Assembly: GCA_018714645.1 (NCBI GenBank)
Contig: DVND01000183.1
Location: 1-24,338 of the forward strand
DNA: 24,338 nucleotides
Source of the DNA: Candidatus Avimonoglobus intestinipullorum
GTDB lineage: Bacteria; Bacillota; Clostridia; UBA1381
Reading direction: 5' to 3'
The notes beneath the pieces are model-generated. The model ran no database searches. It saw only the letters and a list, made by a program, of their open reading frames with translations, and was not told where the DNA came from. Numbering within the stretch: the stretch's first letter is position 1; the number at the start of each line of letters is the position of its first letter. Both the position numbers and the translations under genes were made by a program. Below are positions 17,029 to 24,338 of the stretch, piece by piece.

Positions 17029-18237
17029 TTATTCTATTTCAACACAGTCAATCAAGGATTCCATTCCCGTCATGCTGTCCCATATATACAAAACGGCTGT
17101 ATATCCCGTCCCGTCAGGAACCTCCAATTCCACCGCAGCCTCCGTGTACGCCCCGTTGGCATCAGATTGCGGAACGATGGTGTAGGCGCTGTTGATATCC
17201 GCCAGTGCGCCGTCCTTTAACAGCACCAGGATCAATTCCACGCTGTAATCCTCCGGCATACTGTTGTTTTTAAACGACACCGCCGCTTTTAATGTCCCCG
17301 GAGCCAGGGATTCTGTCTCCGTTCCATTGATGTAAAATACCGGCGCTTCGGTCTTGACCGGGTCCGGGATCGGCTGCACCTCAATCAAGACTCCCTCGGA
17401 GTGGTTATTCCAGCCGTCGACGGTTTGGATCAAAATTGTATAAACCGCATCGTTTTCCAACCCCGTAATCAAAAATGTCTCATCCGCCGTTGAACCCAGA
17501 AGCGTTTTTCCGCCGTCTGTGACATCGTAAAGCTCCGTCTTCACAAAATCCCTGTCATATGGATTCGTCCATGTGAGCTCCACCTGGGAATCCATATTCC
17601 GCGCCTGCAGTTCCGTAATTTCTCCCGGCGGCGTCAAATCCAGATCATCCTCAAAATCGCCGTTTGCCAGCAATTCCTCCCCATATCCGATTATTGTCTC
17701 CCCGTCTGCGTCATAGAGCACTTCCTTCAGGGACAGCGCATCGGCATAGATATCTCCGCCGCCGCAGGCCTGGATCCGGAATTCTTTGCTGGTAAATTCC
17801 ACATATTGAAACGTATAATCCACATCGCACCAGGTATTCAATTCCTCAACGATATTCCCAATCTGCACCAGTTCCTGGTTGCCAAACATCAGCCTGAAAC
17901 GCCAGCTGGTGCGCGGCGCGTTGAATTTCCCTGTCAGCCGGTAGGTTTTCCCCGCTTCCAGCGCCGAAATATTCTGCGCCGCCTGGGCATTCAGGTTATC
18001 CATATCCCGCTCTGCAAATACATGCAACGCCGCCTGGCCTTCCGCAACAATATCCGGATCCATGATGATTTCCACTCCGGTCTTCCCGGAAGACAGTTCC
18101 GGCGAACCGTCCGGCGCCGCCCAAAACGAAGCGCCCCAGCCGGAAATGGAAACCGTATTGTTCGCCGCCAACGCCGCATTTGTAAAAATCAATAACAGCG
18201 CCGCAGCCAATGCTGATAATTTTATTATTTTTTTCAT
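17029..18237 (-). CDS. secreted modular glycan-binding-like protein (402 aa)
   Basis: The start is placed at ATG 18237, since AAAGGA ends 9 nt before it. The in-frame ATG three codons upstream (18246) directly abuts that same RBS and is unlikely. A signal peptide (1-24, ending ALA) precedes the N-terminal jelly-roll-like module (about 30-175) shared with the 614-aa and 911-aa proteins, with GKTYRLTGKF, FGNQELVQIGNIVEELNTWC and YADALSLKEVLYD. An Fn3-like domain (about 203-290) and a C-terminal beta-sandwich (about 300-402, with LLKDGALAD and YIWDSMTGMESL) follow. The WDSM...M-type ending resembles domains often found in SLH-associated clostridial proteins. No SLH or sorting signal is visible. 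A 27-bp stretch is identical to the 614-aa gene, indicating duplication within the operon. Inferred role: extracellular glycan binding. Confidence 0.65.
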   Translation of the reverse strand: MKKIIKLSALAAALLLIFTNAALAANNTVSISGWGASFWAAPDGSPELSSGKTGVEIIMDPDIVAEGQAALHVFAERDMDNLNAQAAQNISALEAGKTYRLTGKFNAPRTSWRFRLMFGNQELVQIGNIVEELNTWCDVDYTFQYVEFTSKEFRIQACGGGDIYADALSLKEVLYDADGETIIGYGEELLANGDFEDDLDLTPPGEITELQARNMDSQVELTWTNPYDRDFVKTELYDVTDGGKTLLGSTADETFLITGLENDAVYTILIQTVDGWNNHSEGVLIEVQPIPDPVKTEAPVFYINGTETESLAPGTLKAAVSFKNNSMPEDYSVELILVLLKDGALADINSAYTIVPQSDANGAYTEAAVELEVPDGTGYTAVLYIWDSMTGMESLIDCVEIE

Positions 18238-18246
18238 AAACCCCAT

Positions 18247-18252
18247 TCCTTT
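18247..18252 (-). promoter_or_regulatory. ribosome binding site deciding the start of the 402-aa protein
   Basis: AAAGGA on the minus strand lies 9 nt from ATG 18237 but 0 nt from ATG 18246, which favours the downstream start. Confidence 0.6.
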
Positions 18253-18258
18253 CCGGCG

Positions 18259-20826
18259 TTATTTCCGAATGATAAATACCTCATAGGGAACAGAACTCTG
18301 CATGCGGAACACCACATAATCCCCTGCCGAGATATCCTGCATGGTGCCGCCGTACATCGCATTCTCCCCCTCGTCGTAAACCGTTATGAAAGCCGAATCA
18401 CGGACAATCACGGTCCGGTCCTTCCCATCGTTCATGCGCACAAGCCTGTTTGCATAATCCACCGAAAGGACATTCCCATAAATATACACCGCGTTATTGA
18501 AATCCGGCACATTGCTGACCAACTCTTCCGTTCCCAGCCGGTGTACCATGATATATTGCTTCAGTTTCCCCGCGTCGTCATATTTGGTCCGGATGATATC
18601 CCCTTTTTTCAGGCCTGCAAATGTGTTTGCCTCCGCAGATGTATAAGACCATTCCTGCCCTTTCATCAGGCCGCGGGCAATGCTCACCTGTTCGCCGTTG
18701 ACGACGGCCTCATTGGTTTCCTCAATCATCATACAATAGTCATCGCGCCCAATGGAGGATTCCAGCGAATCCGAAGAAGAGGAATCATAACCCACCATAT
18801 AGATGCTTGAAAACATATACTCATCCATATCGAAAACCGTCAGCGTATAGCGGTTTTCACTTTTGAAATAGCTCTGATCCGTGCAGGCAAAGTCCTCTTC
18901 CGGCGCACCCGACGCTGTTGGGATCAAAAACACCGTCACATCCTGGTTTAAGAAAAACGCGTTGGAAAATGAATTGGTATTGCTGTAATATTTATTATTG
19001 CCGATTGTCCCGTTGATTTCCGCCTTCCGGAACGTATCCTGCTCGATATAATCGTTCAGGTTTGTGTCTGTTTCACTGGTTGTCACAGCGGTATCCATTG
19101 TTCTCAACCGGGCGGAAGAATCAACCGTGTACCGTATCATTTCCCCCGCACTTATAATATTCACAGCCACTTCTTTTTTAAACGGCTCGCCGTTGATCTG
19201 CACGGTGTCGCGCAGCTCGTACAGCTCCCAGCTGCCGTCCCTGCAAAATACCCGCGCATAGACCTTTTCGTCCATCTCATCTGTGTAAACCTTTCTGAGG
19301 TAGCCATACTGGGTTCCCGTGTATTCTTTCGAAAAGCCCGTCACCCGGCCATAGGCGTCTATGTAAAACGTATACGTGTCTCCCAGGACAGGCGCTTTCA
19401 GGTCGCCGTTCGCTACCGCCAGCTTATAAGCCTCCGACAGCTCATATTCTGTTCCATCCACCGTAACCGTATCGTCATTTATAGAGGAAAAAGTGCCCCC
19501 TACCGAATTTTTTGAAACCACCAGCTGATAATACGGCTTTGTTCCCGTCTCAGACACTGCGGCAAACAAAATGTCATTTTCAGCAATATCCGAAAACTCC
19601 ATCGGCTCGCCGACTTCATCGCAAATATCTATCTCGCCGTTTTCATCGAACTGAAGGCTTTCCACAAACCCGGCGCTGGTAAACTTGTTAAACACCGTCC
19701 TGCTGTATTCCACCGCATGTGATACAAACATCACGGTGTAATCTGTGATGAACACCACGTCATAAATTTTGTCGTTATCGCTGTCCAGCAGCGCAATCTG
19801 CCCGCAAAATGGATAAAACCGATCTGCTTCCAAATCCGGATGCGCTTTCCCATTGTAAATCACATCCACCGTGCTGCTGATTTTCAAAGACCTGTTCCGC
19901 GTGCTGTCTGTCTCATAGGTGAGCGTCGTCCGGTCCGATTCCCCACGGACAATGTCTTCCGCTAAAATTGTTATCTCATTGGCCTTGGCCAACGGCTCAA
20001 TGTGGATCAGCGTGTTTTCGGTTGGATACTCCCGATAAAACGCATAGACTTCTTTTCCAAGCTGCGCATCTGCATCCGTCTTCCCGGCCCCATAGATCAC
20101 CCCGTCAATTTCCGCGTTCCCTTCGCCTGCGCCCTCCGGTACCGTCAGCCCGGTACGCGCGTTCTTGGTGATCCGGCCCCTGATTTTATAAATATCCTTA
20201 TATTGTGATAACAGCGTCCGTTCCCGATCCGCCTCAATTTGAATCTGGTTATTTTCATTTAAAGAAATCTTTTGCATGTCGGCCTGCAGGGCATTATAAA
20301 ATATCTGCGCCGCTGCGCCTATCGTCATGGGGTCTTCCGGCGCAGTATATGCGCCTTGGTCCAGCCGCAGGTTCGCCGCCACCTGTAAATATCCGCTTGG
20401 ATAGCCGCCAAGAAGCTCTGCCGTCTGCTTGTATCCCAACAGCTCCACCAGCAGTTTTGCAAAATCCTGGTATTGAATGGTGCTGGTCGGGCGGTATCTC
20501 CCATCCGGGAAGCCCGATATGATCCCCCGTTCATTGAGTGCCAGGATCGCATTGGCATATTGCCCGCCCGGCGCCACGTCGCTGAATACGCTGGACTCAT
20601 ACTCCACATCCAGTTCCATCAACCTGTAGAGCCACATTGCCGCTTTTTCCCGCGTCAATTGCTCTGTTTGGTCAATATCTTCAAATTCTTCGGTTAAAAT
20701 TTCAAAATCCAGCAGGGCACGGACTGCATCGTCATATGCCGTATCAGATTCCGCCGCGCCAACAGGCACGGACAGCAGGTTTATAGCAATGATAAAAGCC
20801 GTCAGGCATGTGAACCATTTCCGCAT
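18259..20826 (-). CDS. SLH-domain surface protein with long uncharacterised beta-rich region (855 aa)
   Basis: A signal peptide (1-24, ending GAA) is followed by S-layer homology repeats at about 30-180. The clearest is the second: FSDVAPGGQYANAILAL then RGIISGFPDGRYRPTSTIQ (81-118). The first and third are degenerate. SLH domains bind pyruvylated secondary cell-wall polysaccharide, so the protein should be tethered to the wall by its N-terminus. The remaining 670 residues are beta-rich, with many short units of the type G-x-V-x-S-x(n)-D-x-V-x-V-x-G, and one acidic Ca-binding-like loop (DSDNDKIYD, 348-356). No catalytic motif or named domain is recognised. Its ATG immediately follows the TAA of the 911-aa gene and uses an RBS inside that gene, so translation is probably coupled. 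Inferred role: structural or glycan-capturing surface scaffold. Confidence 0.75.
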   Translation of the reverse strand: MRKWFTCLTAFIIAINLLSVPVGAAESDTAYDDAVRALLDFEILTEEFEDIDQTEQLTREKAAMWLYRLMELDVEYESSVFSDVAPGGQYANAILALNERGIISGFPDGRYRPTSTIQYQDFAKLLVELLGYKQTAELLGGYPSGYLQVAANLRLDQGAYTAPEDPMTIGAAAQIFYNALQADMQKISLNENNQIQIEADRERTLLSQYKDIYKIRGRITKNARTGLTVPEGAGEGNAEIDGVIYGAGKTDADAQLGKEVYAFYREYPTENTLIHIEPLAKANEITILAEDIVRGESDRTTLTYETDSTRNRSLKISSTVDVIYNGKAHPDLEADRFYPFCGQIALLDSDNDKIYDVVFITDYTVMFVSHAVEYSRTVFNKFTSAGFVESLQFDENGEIDICDEVGEPMEFSDIAENDILFAAVSETGTKPYYQLVVSKNSVGGTFSSINDDTVTVDGTEYELSEAYKLAVANGDLKAPVLGDTYTFYIDAYGRVTGFSKEYTGTQYGYLRKVYTDEMDEKVYARVFCRDGSWELYELRDTVQINGEPFKKEVAVNIISAGEMIRYTVDSSARLRTMDTAVTTSETDTNLNDYIEQDTFRKAEINGTIGNNKYYSNTNSFSNAFFLNQDVTVFLIPTASGAPEEDFACTDQSYFKSENRYTLTVFDMDEYMFSSIYMVGYDSSSSDSLESSIGRDDYCMMIEETNEAVVNGEQVSIARGLMKGQEWSYTSAEANTFAGLKKGDIIRTKYDDAGKLKQYIMVHRLGTEELVSNVPDFNNAVYIYGNVLSVDYANRLVRMNDGKDRTVIVRDSAFITVYDEGENAMYGGTMQDISAGDYVVFRMQSSVPYEVFIIRK

Positions 20827-20829
20827 TTA
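20824..20829 (-). promoter_or_regulatory. TAA-ATG stop/start junction between the two SLH genes
   Basis: On the minus strand the stop TAA (20829-20827) is followed with no gap by ATG (20826-20824). The RBS GAGGGA lies within the last codons of the upstream gene. This suggests translational coupling and matched amounts of the two SLH proteins. Confidence 0.75.
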
Positions 20830-23562
20830 CTGTCCCTCCCTCATCTCCATAATTGCATGTAAAATCTTGGATGCTTCCGCCCGTGTCGCCGTATTTTTCG
20901 GGCCAAAGCTGCCGTCTTCATATCCATTAATGATCCCCAGCTGCTTCATCGCCGCCACTGCCTCCCGGGCATAGGGACTGATCTGTTCCCAATCTGTAAA
21001 TTCCGCCTGCTGGGAATCCGCCTGAGTATCTGAATCCTGCATGCCCATGCAGCGGTATGCCATCACAGATAAGTCCTCTCTGGTAATCTGCTGCCCTGTA
21101 CCGAACTGTCCTGCGCCGACTCCGCTGACAACGCCTGCCTCCACAGCCGACGCAACAGCCCTGTAGTACCAGGCATCCTCCGGCACATCCGCAAAATCTG
21201 CGCTTGCACTGTCATCTGCCAAAGCGAAAGCGGAAACCAGAAGCGTCACAAATTCTTCCCGCGTAACCGGGTTTTCAGGATGGAATTTCCCATCCCCATA
21301 TCCATTTACAATACCCCGTTCATACAGGTACAAAATGCTGTCCTTCGCCCATGCGGCAGCTTCCAAATCGTCAAACGCCTCCGGCTGGGGTTCGTTCCCG
21401 TTTTCATTCGTCATGTCCGTAATCGGAGGGCTGAATGGATTTGCGGAACTGCTGCTGCCCGTTCCGCCGCTGCTGCCGTTTCCGCCGGTGGGACCGCCTC
21501 CACCCTGCGTCGGCACATTCATCGCCTCTTCAATTGCTTCCAACACATCGGCGCTGCTGCTGAATGGCTGCTGCGTTTTTGCGGCAACAATGCGCTTGTT
21601 CGCCTCAATTTTCCTGGTGCTGTCCGCCTGCAGCGCCATATAGCTGTTATAATATGTCCCTTTTAAATCCAAAATATCTTCCTGGGCCGCAATGATATCC
21701 GATATATTGCCATACGTGGCCGCGTTTATCAAATACAATGCATATGCCTCACAGAACCGCTGGTTCAGGCTCCCGATCTCCTCATATGATTTACCGGCCA
21801 TATATTCCGGCACCCAGGCAAGCGCTCCGGGATTTACCGTTTCCAGCGTCTCCCAGCGCACTTCGTCGTTATACTGCAGATGCAGCGCCGATCCGTATTG
21901 CTTCAGCAGCTGGTACGCACCGTCTGTGTCAGTCCGCTCCAGCGCACTCATCACGTATGCTTGGATAAACGCCTCCGCAGCAAGCTCCTGTATCTCCGGC
22001 GCTGTTTGATCCAATTCTGAAAGCAATTGCTGCAAATGTACAACTGTGTCACTTTTCGCAGCTGTGTTTGCCAGATATTCCTCCAGTGGGAAGCCCATCG
22101 CCCTGTATGCGTCATAATATGTGCTGTCTTTTTCAAATAATGCCGCATCAAACTGTGCGAACAGTGCCGCCACCGCATCCCCGCGTTCTCCGGAGTTGAC
22201 AAACACCAGTCCGTCCACAGAAACGCCCTCCGTCAGGTTGCTGTCTACATACGCTGTGTATGTTTCATCGTTATCGGCGCCATTGCGTGCATCCGCCAAG
22301 GGCTTTTCAAAAGAGAAGCTTCCGTCCGGCCCGCTTTTTGTTTCCCCAACGGCAAGCACCGCCGAAAGGTCCCTGCGGTCCGCGCCACTCTTGATCAGCA
22401 GCATGGTCACTGGGGTTTCTGCCGCTTGGCGCAGCTTCCCATTCAGGCGGAAGGTATTCCCTTCGATAACTGCCTCCTGAATGGCGATCTCATCGTGCGT
22501 TTCTGCGTTTTCTGTAAAGTACAGAACCTGCACCGGCGCTTCCGTGCCATCATCGGCGATATACCGTACCCAGACCGTCACATCGCCGCGCAAATCAGGC
22601 TGTGTTACCCCGTCAAATGCCGTCCAAGTCTGCCCTGCATCCGTCGAATATTCCATCTCTTCCGTCAGGCCGATGATCCTGTTTTCTGTATCATCCTTAA
22701 TGATCTTTGGCAGCGGCAGTATTTTATAAGGCCGCACCTGAACCGTGACGCCCTCCGATAAAACATCCCTATTCGTCTTTGTTTTCACAGTCAGGGTGTA
22801 GTCAACGCCGTTTTCCAGCCCTTCCACAGTCGCATAGGTTTGATCGGCGCCGACCTCCAGCAACAGCGTATCTCCGTTGAAAATCGCAATTGCTGCCAGA
22901 TTGCTGTTCTGCGGATTCCTCCAGGATAACTGCGCCGATTGGTCGCCCGCTGCAGCCTGCAGGTCGCTGACTTCTCCCGCGGGTAAAAAATCCGCTTCAA
23001 AATCGCCGTTTTCCAGCAGATTCGGGCCGGATCCATCCGCCAGTATCTCTGTCAGGGATAAATCATCCGCATACAGGTCTCCGCCCTGCGCCACCTGCAG
23101 CTTAAAATCCTTGCTGGTTCCCGTAAATGTGAATGTATAATCAATATCCACCCAGCTGCCGCTGTCGATCACATCGCGGAGCATCGTCAGCCGGGTATTA
23201 CCCAAATACAGCCCAAATCCCCAGCTGCTGCTGGAAATATAAATTTTTCCCGTAAGCCGGTAATTTTTCCCTTCCTGGAATTCCTCCACCTGCTGCACCG
23301 CCTGGGAATTCAAATTTGCCATGCTTTTTTCTGTCCAGACGTGCAGTGCGCCGGAACCGTTCTGCACCCAAGCCGCGTCATCCGTAATTTCGACCCCGGT
23401 ACCGCCTTCGGTCAAATCCGTGGCATTGTCAGGCCTTTGCCAGAACGACTGTTCCCAGCCGGTCACGGGCGCCGTGATACTCGCCGCAAACGCCTGCACG
23501 CCTCCCAGCAGGCCCGCCAGCATCGCTGTGCAAAGTGCAATACAAATTTTCCTTTTCAACAT
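20827..23562 (-). CDS. SLH-anchored modular surface protein with glycan-binding-like N-terminus (911 aa)
   Basis: A signal peptide (1-27, ending FAA) precedes the shared N-terminal jelly-roll-like module (about 30-187, with KNYRLTGKIYIS, YADDLSLTEIL and LLENGDFE). An Fn3-like domain (about 195-278), a small Ig-like stretch with YSTDAGQTWTAFDG (about 283-352), a further beta region (to about 455), a helical region (about 456-682) and a Gly/Ser linker (684-708) follow. Three C-terminal SLH repeats are at about 729-777 (RGIVNGYGDGKFHPENPVTR), 786-838 and 853-903 (LGIINGYEDGSFGPKNTATR). The SLH repeats should bind the wall polysaccharide, leaving the N-terminal module exposed. It sits between a permease gene (16 nt upstream) and the second SLH gene (0 nt downstream). 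Inferred role: capture of the glycan at the cell surface next to the importer. Catalytic activity is not apparent. Confidence 0.8.
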   Translation of the reverse strand: MLKRKICIALCTAMLAGLLGGVQAFAASITAPVTGWEQSFWQRPDNATDLTEGGTGVEITDDAAWVQNGSGALHVWTEKSMANLNSQAVQQVEEFQEGKNYRLTGKIYISSSSWGFGLYLGNTRLTMLRDVIDSGSWVDIDYTFTFTGTSKDFKLQVAQGGDLYADDLSLTEILADGSGPNLLENGDFEADFLPAGEVSDLQAAAGDQSAQLSWRNPQNSNLAAIAIFNGDTLLLEVGADQTYATVEGLENGVDYTLTVKTKTNRDVLSEGVTVQVRPYKILPLPKIIKDDTENRIIGLTEEMEYSTDAGQTWTAFDGVTQPDLRGDVTVWVRYIADDGTEAPVQVLYFTENAETHDEIAIQEAVIEGNTFRLNGKLRQAAETPVTMLLIKSGADRRDLSAVLAVGETKSGPDGSFSFEKPLADARNGADNDETYTAYVDSNLTEGVSVDGLVFVNSGERGDAVAALFAQFDAALFEKDSTYYDAYRAMGFPLEEYLANTAAKSDTVVHLQQLLSELDQTAPEIQELAAEAFIQAYVMSALERTDTDGAYQLLKQYGSALHLQYNDEVRWETLETVNPGALAWVPEYMAGKSYEEIGSLNQRFCEAYALYLINAATYGNISDIIAAQEDILDLKGTYYNSYMALQADSTRKIEANKRIVAAKTQQPFSSSADVLEAIEEAMNVPTQGGGGPTGGNGSSGGTGSSSSANPFSPPITDMTNENGNEPQPEAFDDLEAAAWAKDSILYLYERGIVNGYGDGKFHPENPVTREEFVTLLVSAFALADDSASADFADVPEDAWYYRAVASAVEAGVVSGVGAGQFGTGQQITREDLSVMAYRCMGMQDSDTQADSQQAEFTDWEQISPYAREAVAAMKQLGIINGYEDGSFGPKNTATRAEASKILHAIMEMREGQ

Positions 23563-23578
23563 AATCCCCCATTTCCCT

Positions 23579-24338
23579 TTATTTAATAGACCCGATCATA
23601 ACGCCCTTGACAAAGTATTTCTGCAAAAACGGATATACGCACACAATCGGCAGCGTGATAATCATAACGAATGTCATACGCAGCGAATCCGGCGTGACCG
23701 TTCTCTGCATGTCACTGGCGCTCAAGTAAATGTTCTGCTCATTCAAGGTCGATATATTCGACATCACGTCCGCCTCGTTCAGGATTTGCTGCAGAAGCGT
23801 CGCCGCCGGGCGGATGGAATCCTTTGTCACATAAAATGCGCCGGTGTACCAGTCGTTCCACTGCGCCACCGCAATAAACAGCACCATCGTCGCGATAATT
23901 GGTTTGGACAGCGGCAGGATGATCTTGAAAAAGATGCCCACTTCGGAACATCCGTCAATATATGCCGCCTCCGATAGCCCAATGGGAATCGATTCAAAAA
24001 ATGTCCGCATAATGACGATATTGAAAAATCCATATAGCCCCGGAAGCATGTAAATCCAAATGCTCGTCAAAAGGTGCAGCCGACGGTACAAAATATATGT
24101 AGGGACAACGCCGCCGCTAAACACTGTCGGGATAAAAATCATAAAAATGATGAAATTGCGCAGCGGCATCTTTTTAAACGTCAGTGCATACGCCGCCATG
24201 CCGGTCAAAATGACATTGATGGCCGTTCCCACGATCGTAATGATCACCGATATTTTAAACGCCTGTAAAATATCCTTATTCTGAAACGCCGCCTTATAAT
24301 TTTCCAGCGTAAATTCCCGCGGCCAAATGATAAAGCCG
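23579..24338 (-). CDS. sugar ABC transporter permease (LplC/YtcP, MalG-like, CUT1), 5' end outside window
   Basis: The reading frame stays open to the right edge. The upstream residues WPREFTLENYKAAF are the typical segment of CUT1 permeases after the first membrane helix, so an apparent GTG start at 24247 is not the true start; about 40 N-terminal residues are missing. In all, 252 residues are visible. The EAA loop reads SEAAYIDGCSEVGIFFKIILP and the C-terminus is KGVMIGSIK, both typical of the LplC/YtcP group. It pairs functionally with the LplB-like permease encoded at 16053-17003. It is the first gene seen in the operon, and the promoter must lie outside the window. Confidence 0.92.
   Translation of the reverse strand, partial: GFIIWPREFTLENYKAAFQNKDILQAFKISVIITIVGTAINVILTGMAAYALTFKKMPLRNFIIFMIFIPTVFSGGVVPTYILYRRLHLLTSIWIYMLPGLYGFFNIVIMRTFFESIPIGLSEAAYIDGCSEVGIFFKIILPLSKPIIATMVLFIAVAQWNDWYTGAFYVTKDSIRPAATLLQQILNEADVMSNISTLNEQNIYLSASDMQRTVTPDSLRMTFVMIITLPIVCVYPFLQKYFVKGVMIGSIK

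Noticed and set aside
1..24338. tRNA/rRNA genes, CRISPR arrays, insertion sequences, integrases
   Set aside because: No cloverleaf-like segment, regularly spaced repeats, transposase motif or terminal inverted repeats were seen. Nearly all the sequence is accounted for by large protein genes.

Overview
The window looks like a Gram-positive, anaerobic, carbohydrate-degrading member of the Clostridia/Firmicutes. The reasons are a clostridial-type FeoB, strong AGGAGG-like ribosome binding sites, CUT1 sugar ABC transporter parts of the LplA/LplB/LplC (YtcQ/YteP/YtcP) type, a lipoprotein solute-binding protein and S-layer homology (SLH) surface anchors. No species can be assigned from sequence alone.

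Left edge (1-1450, + strand): a possible C-terminal tail of an unseen gene, a perfect 10-bp AT-rich hairpin with a T-tract, then a ferrous iron transporter gene, feoB. The feoB gene stops abruptly after 435 codons, in the middle of a conserved membrane motif. It keeps the GTPase domain and the first membrane segments but lacks the rest of the permease.

The rest (24338 down to about 1474, - strand) appears to be one long polysaccharide-utilisation operon, with gaps of 0-68 nt between genes and no divergent gene. In transcription order it encodes: an inner-membrane permease (partial at the right edge); a 911-aa surface protein with a C-terminal triple-SLH anchor; an 855-aa protein with N-terminal SLH domains, whose ATG abuts the previous stop; a 402-aa secreted modular protein; the second permease; a lipoprotein solute-binding protein; a 614-aa secreted modular protein; three paralogous GH42-like (clan GH-A type) glycoside hydrolases of 1375, 737 and 961 aa; and a 549-aa cytoplasmic toroid-like protein that may be a glycan lyase or hydrolase. 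A convincing intrinsic terminator follows the last gene and lies 23 nt from the feoB stop, so the two units converge.

Inferred working model: SLH-anchored and secreted carbohydrate-binding proteins capture a glycan at the cell surface. The secreted hydrolases (1375 and 961 aa) trim it, the lipoprotein and two permeases import oligosaccharides, and the cytoplasmic hydrolase (737 aa) and toroid protein (549 aa) finish them. No ATPase or transcriptional regulator is in the window. The ATPase may be a shared MsmX-type protein encoded elsewhere, and the operon promoter lies beyond the right edge.

The most interesting points are the hydrolase triplet, in which the two secreted members appear to carry a carbohydrate-binding module inserted inside the catalytic barrel; the repeated N-terminal glycan-binding-like module in three surface proteins; the separation of the two permease genes by about 6.6 kb of surface-protein genes; and the breakpoint within feoB.
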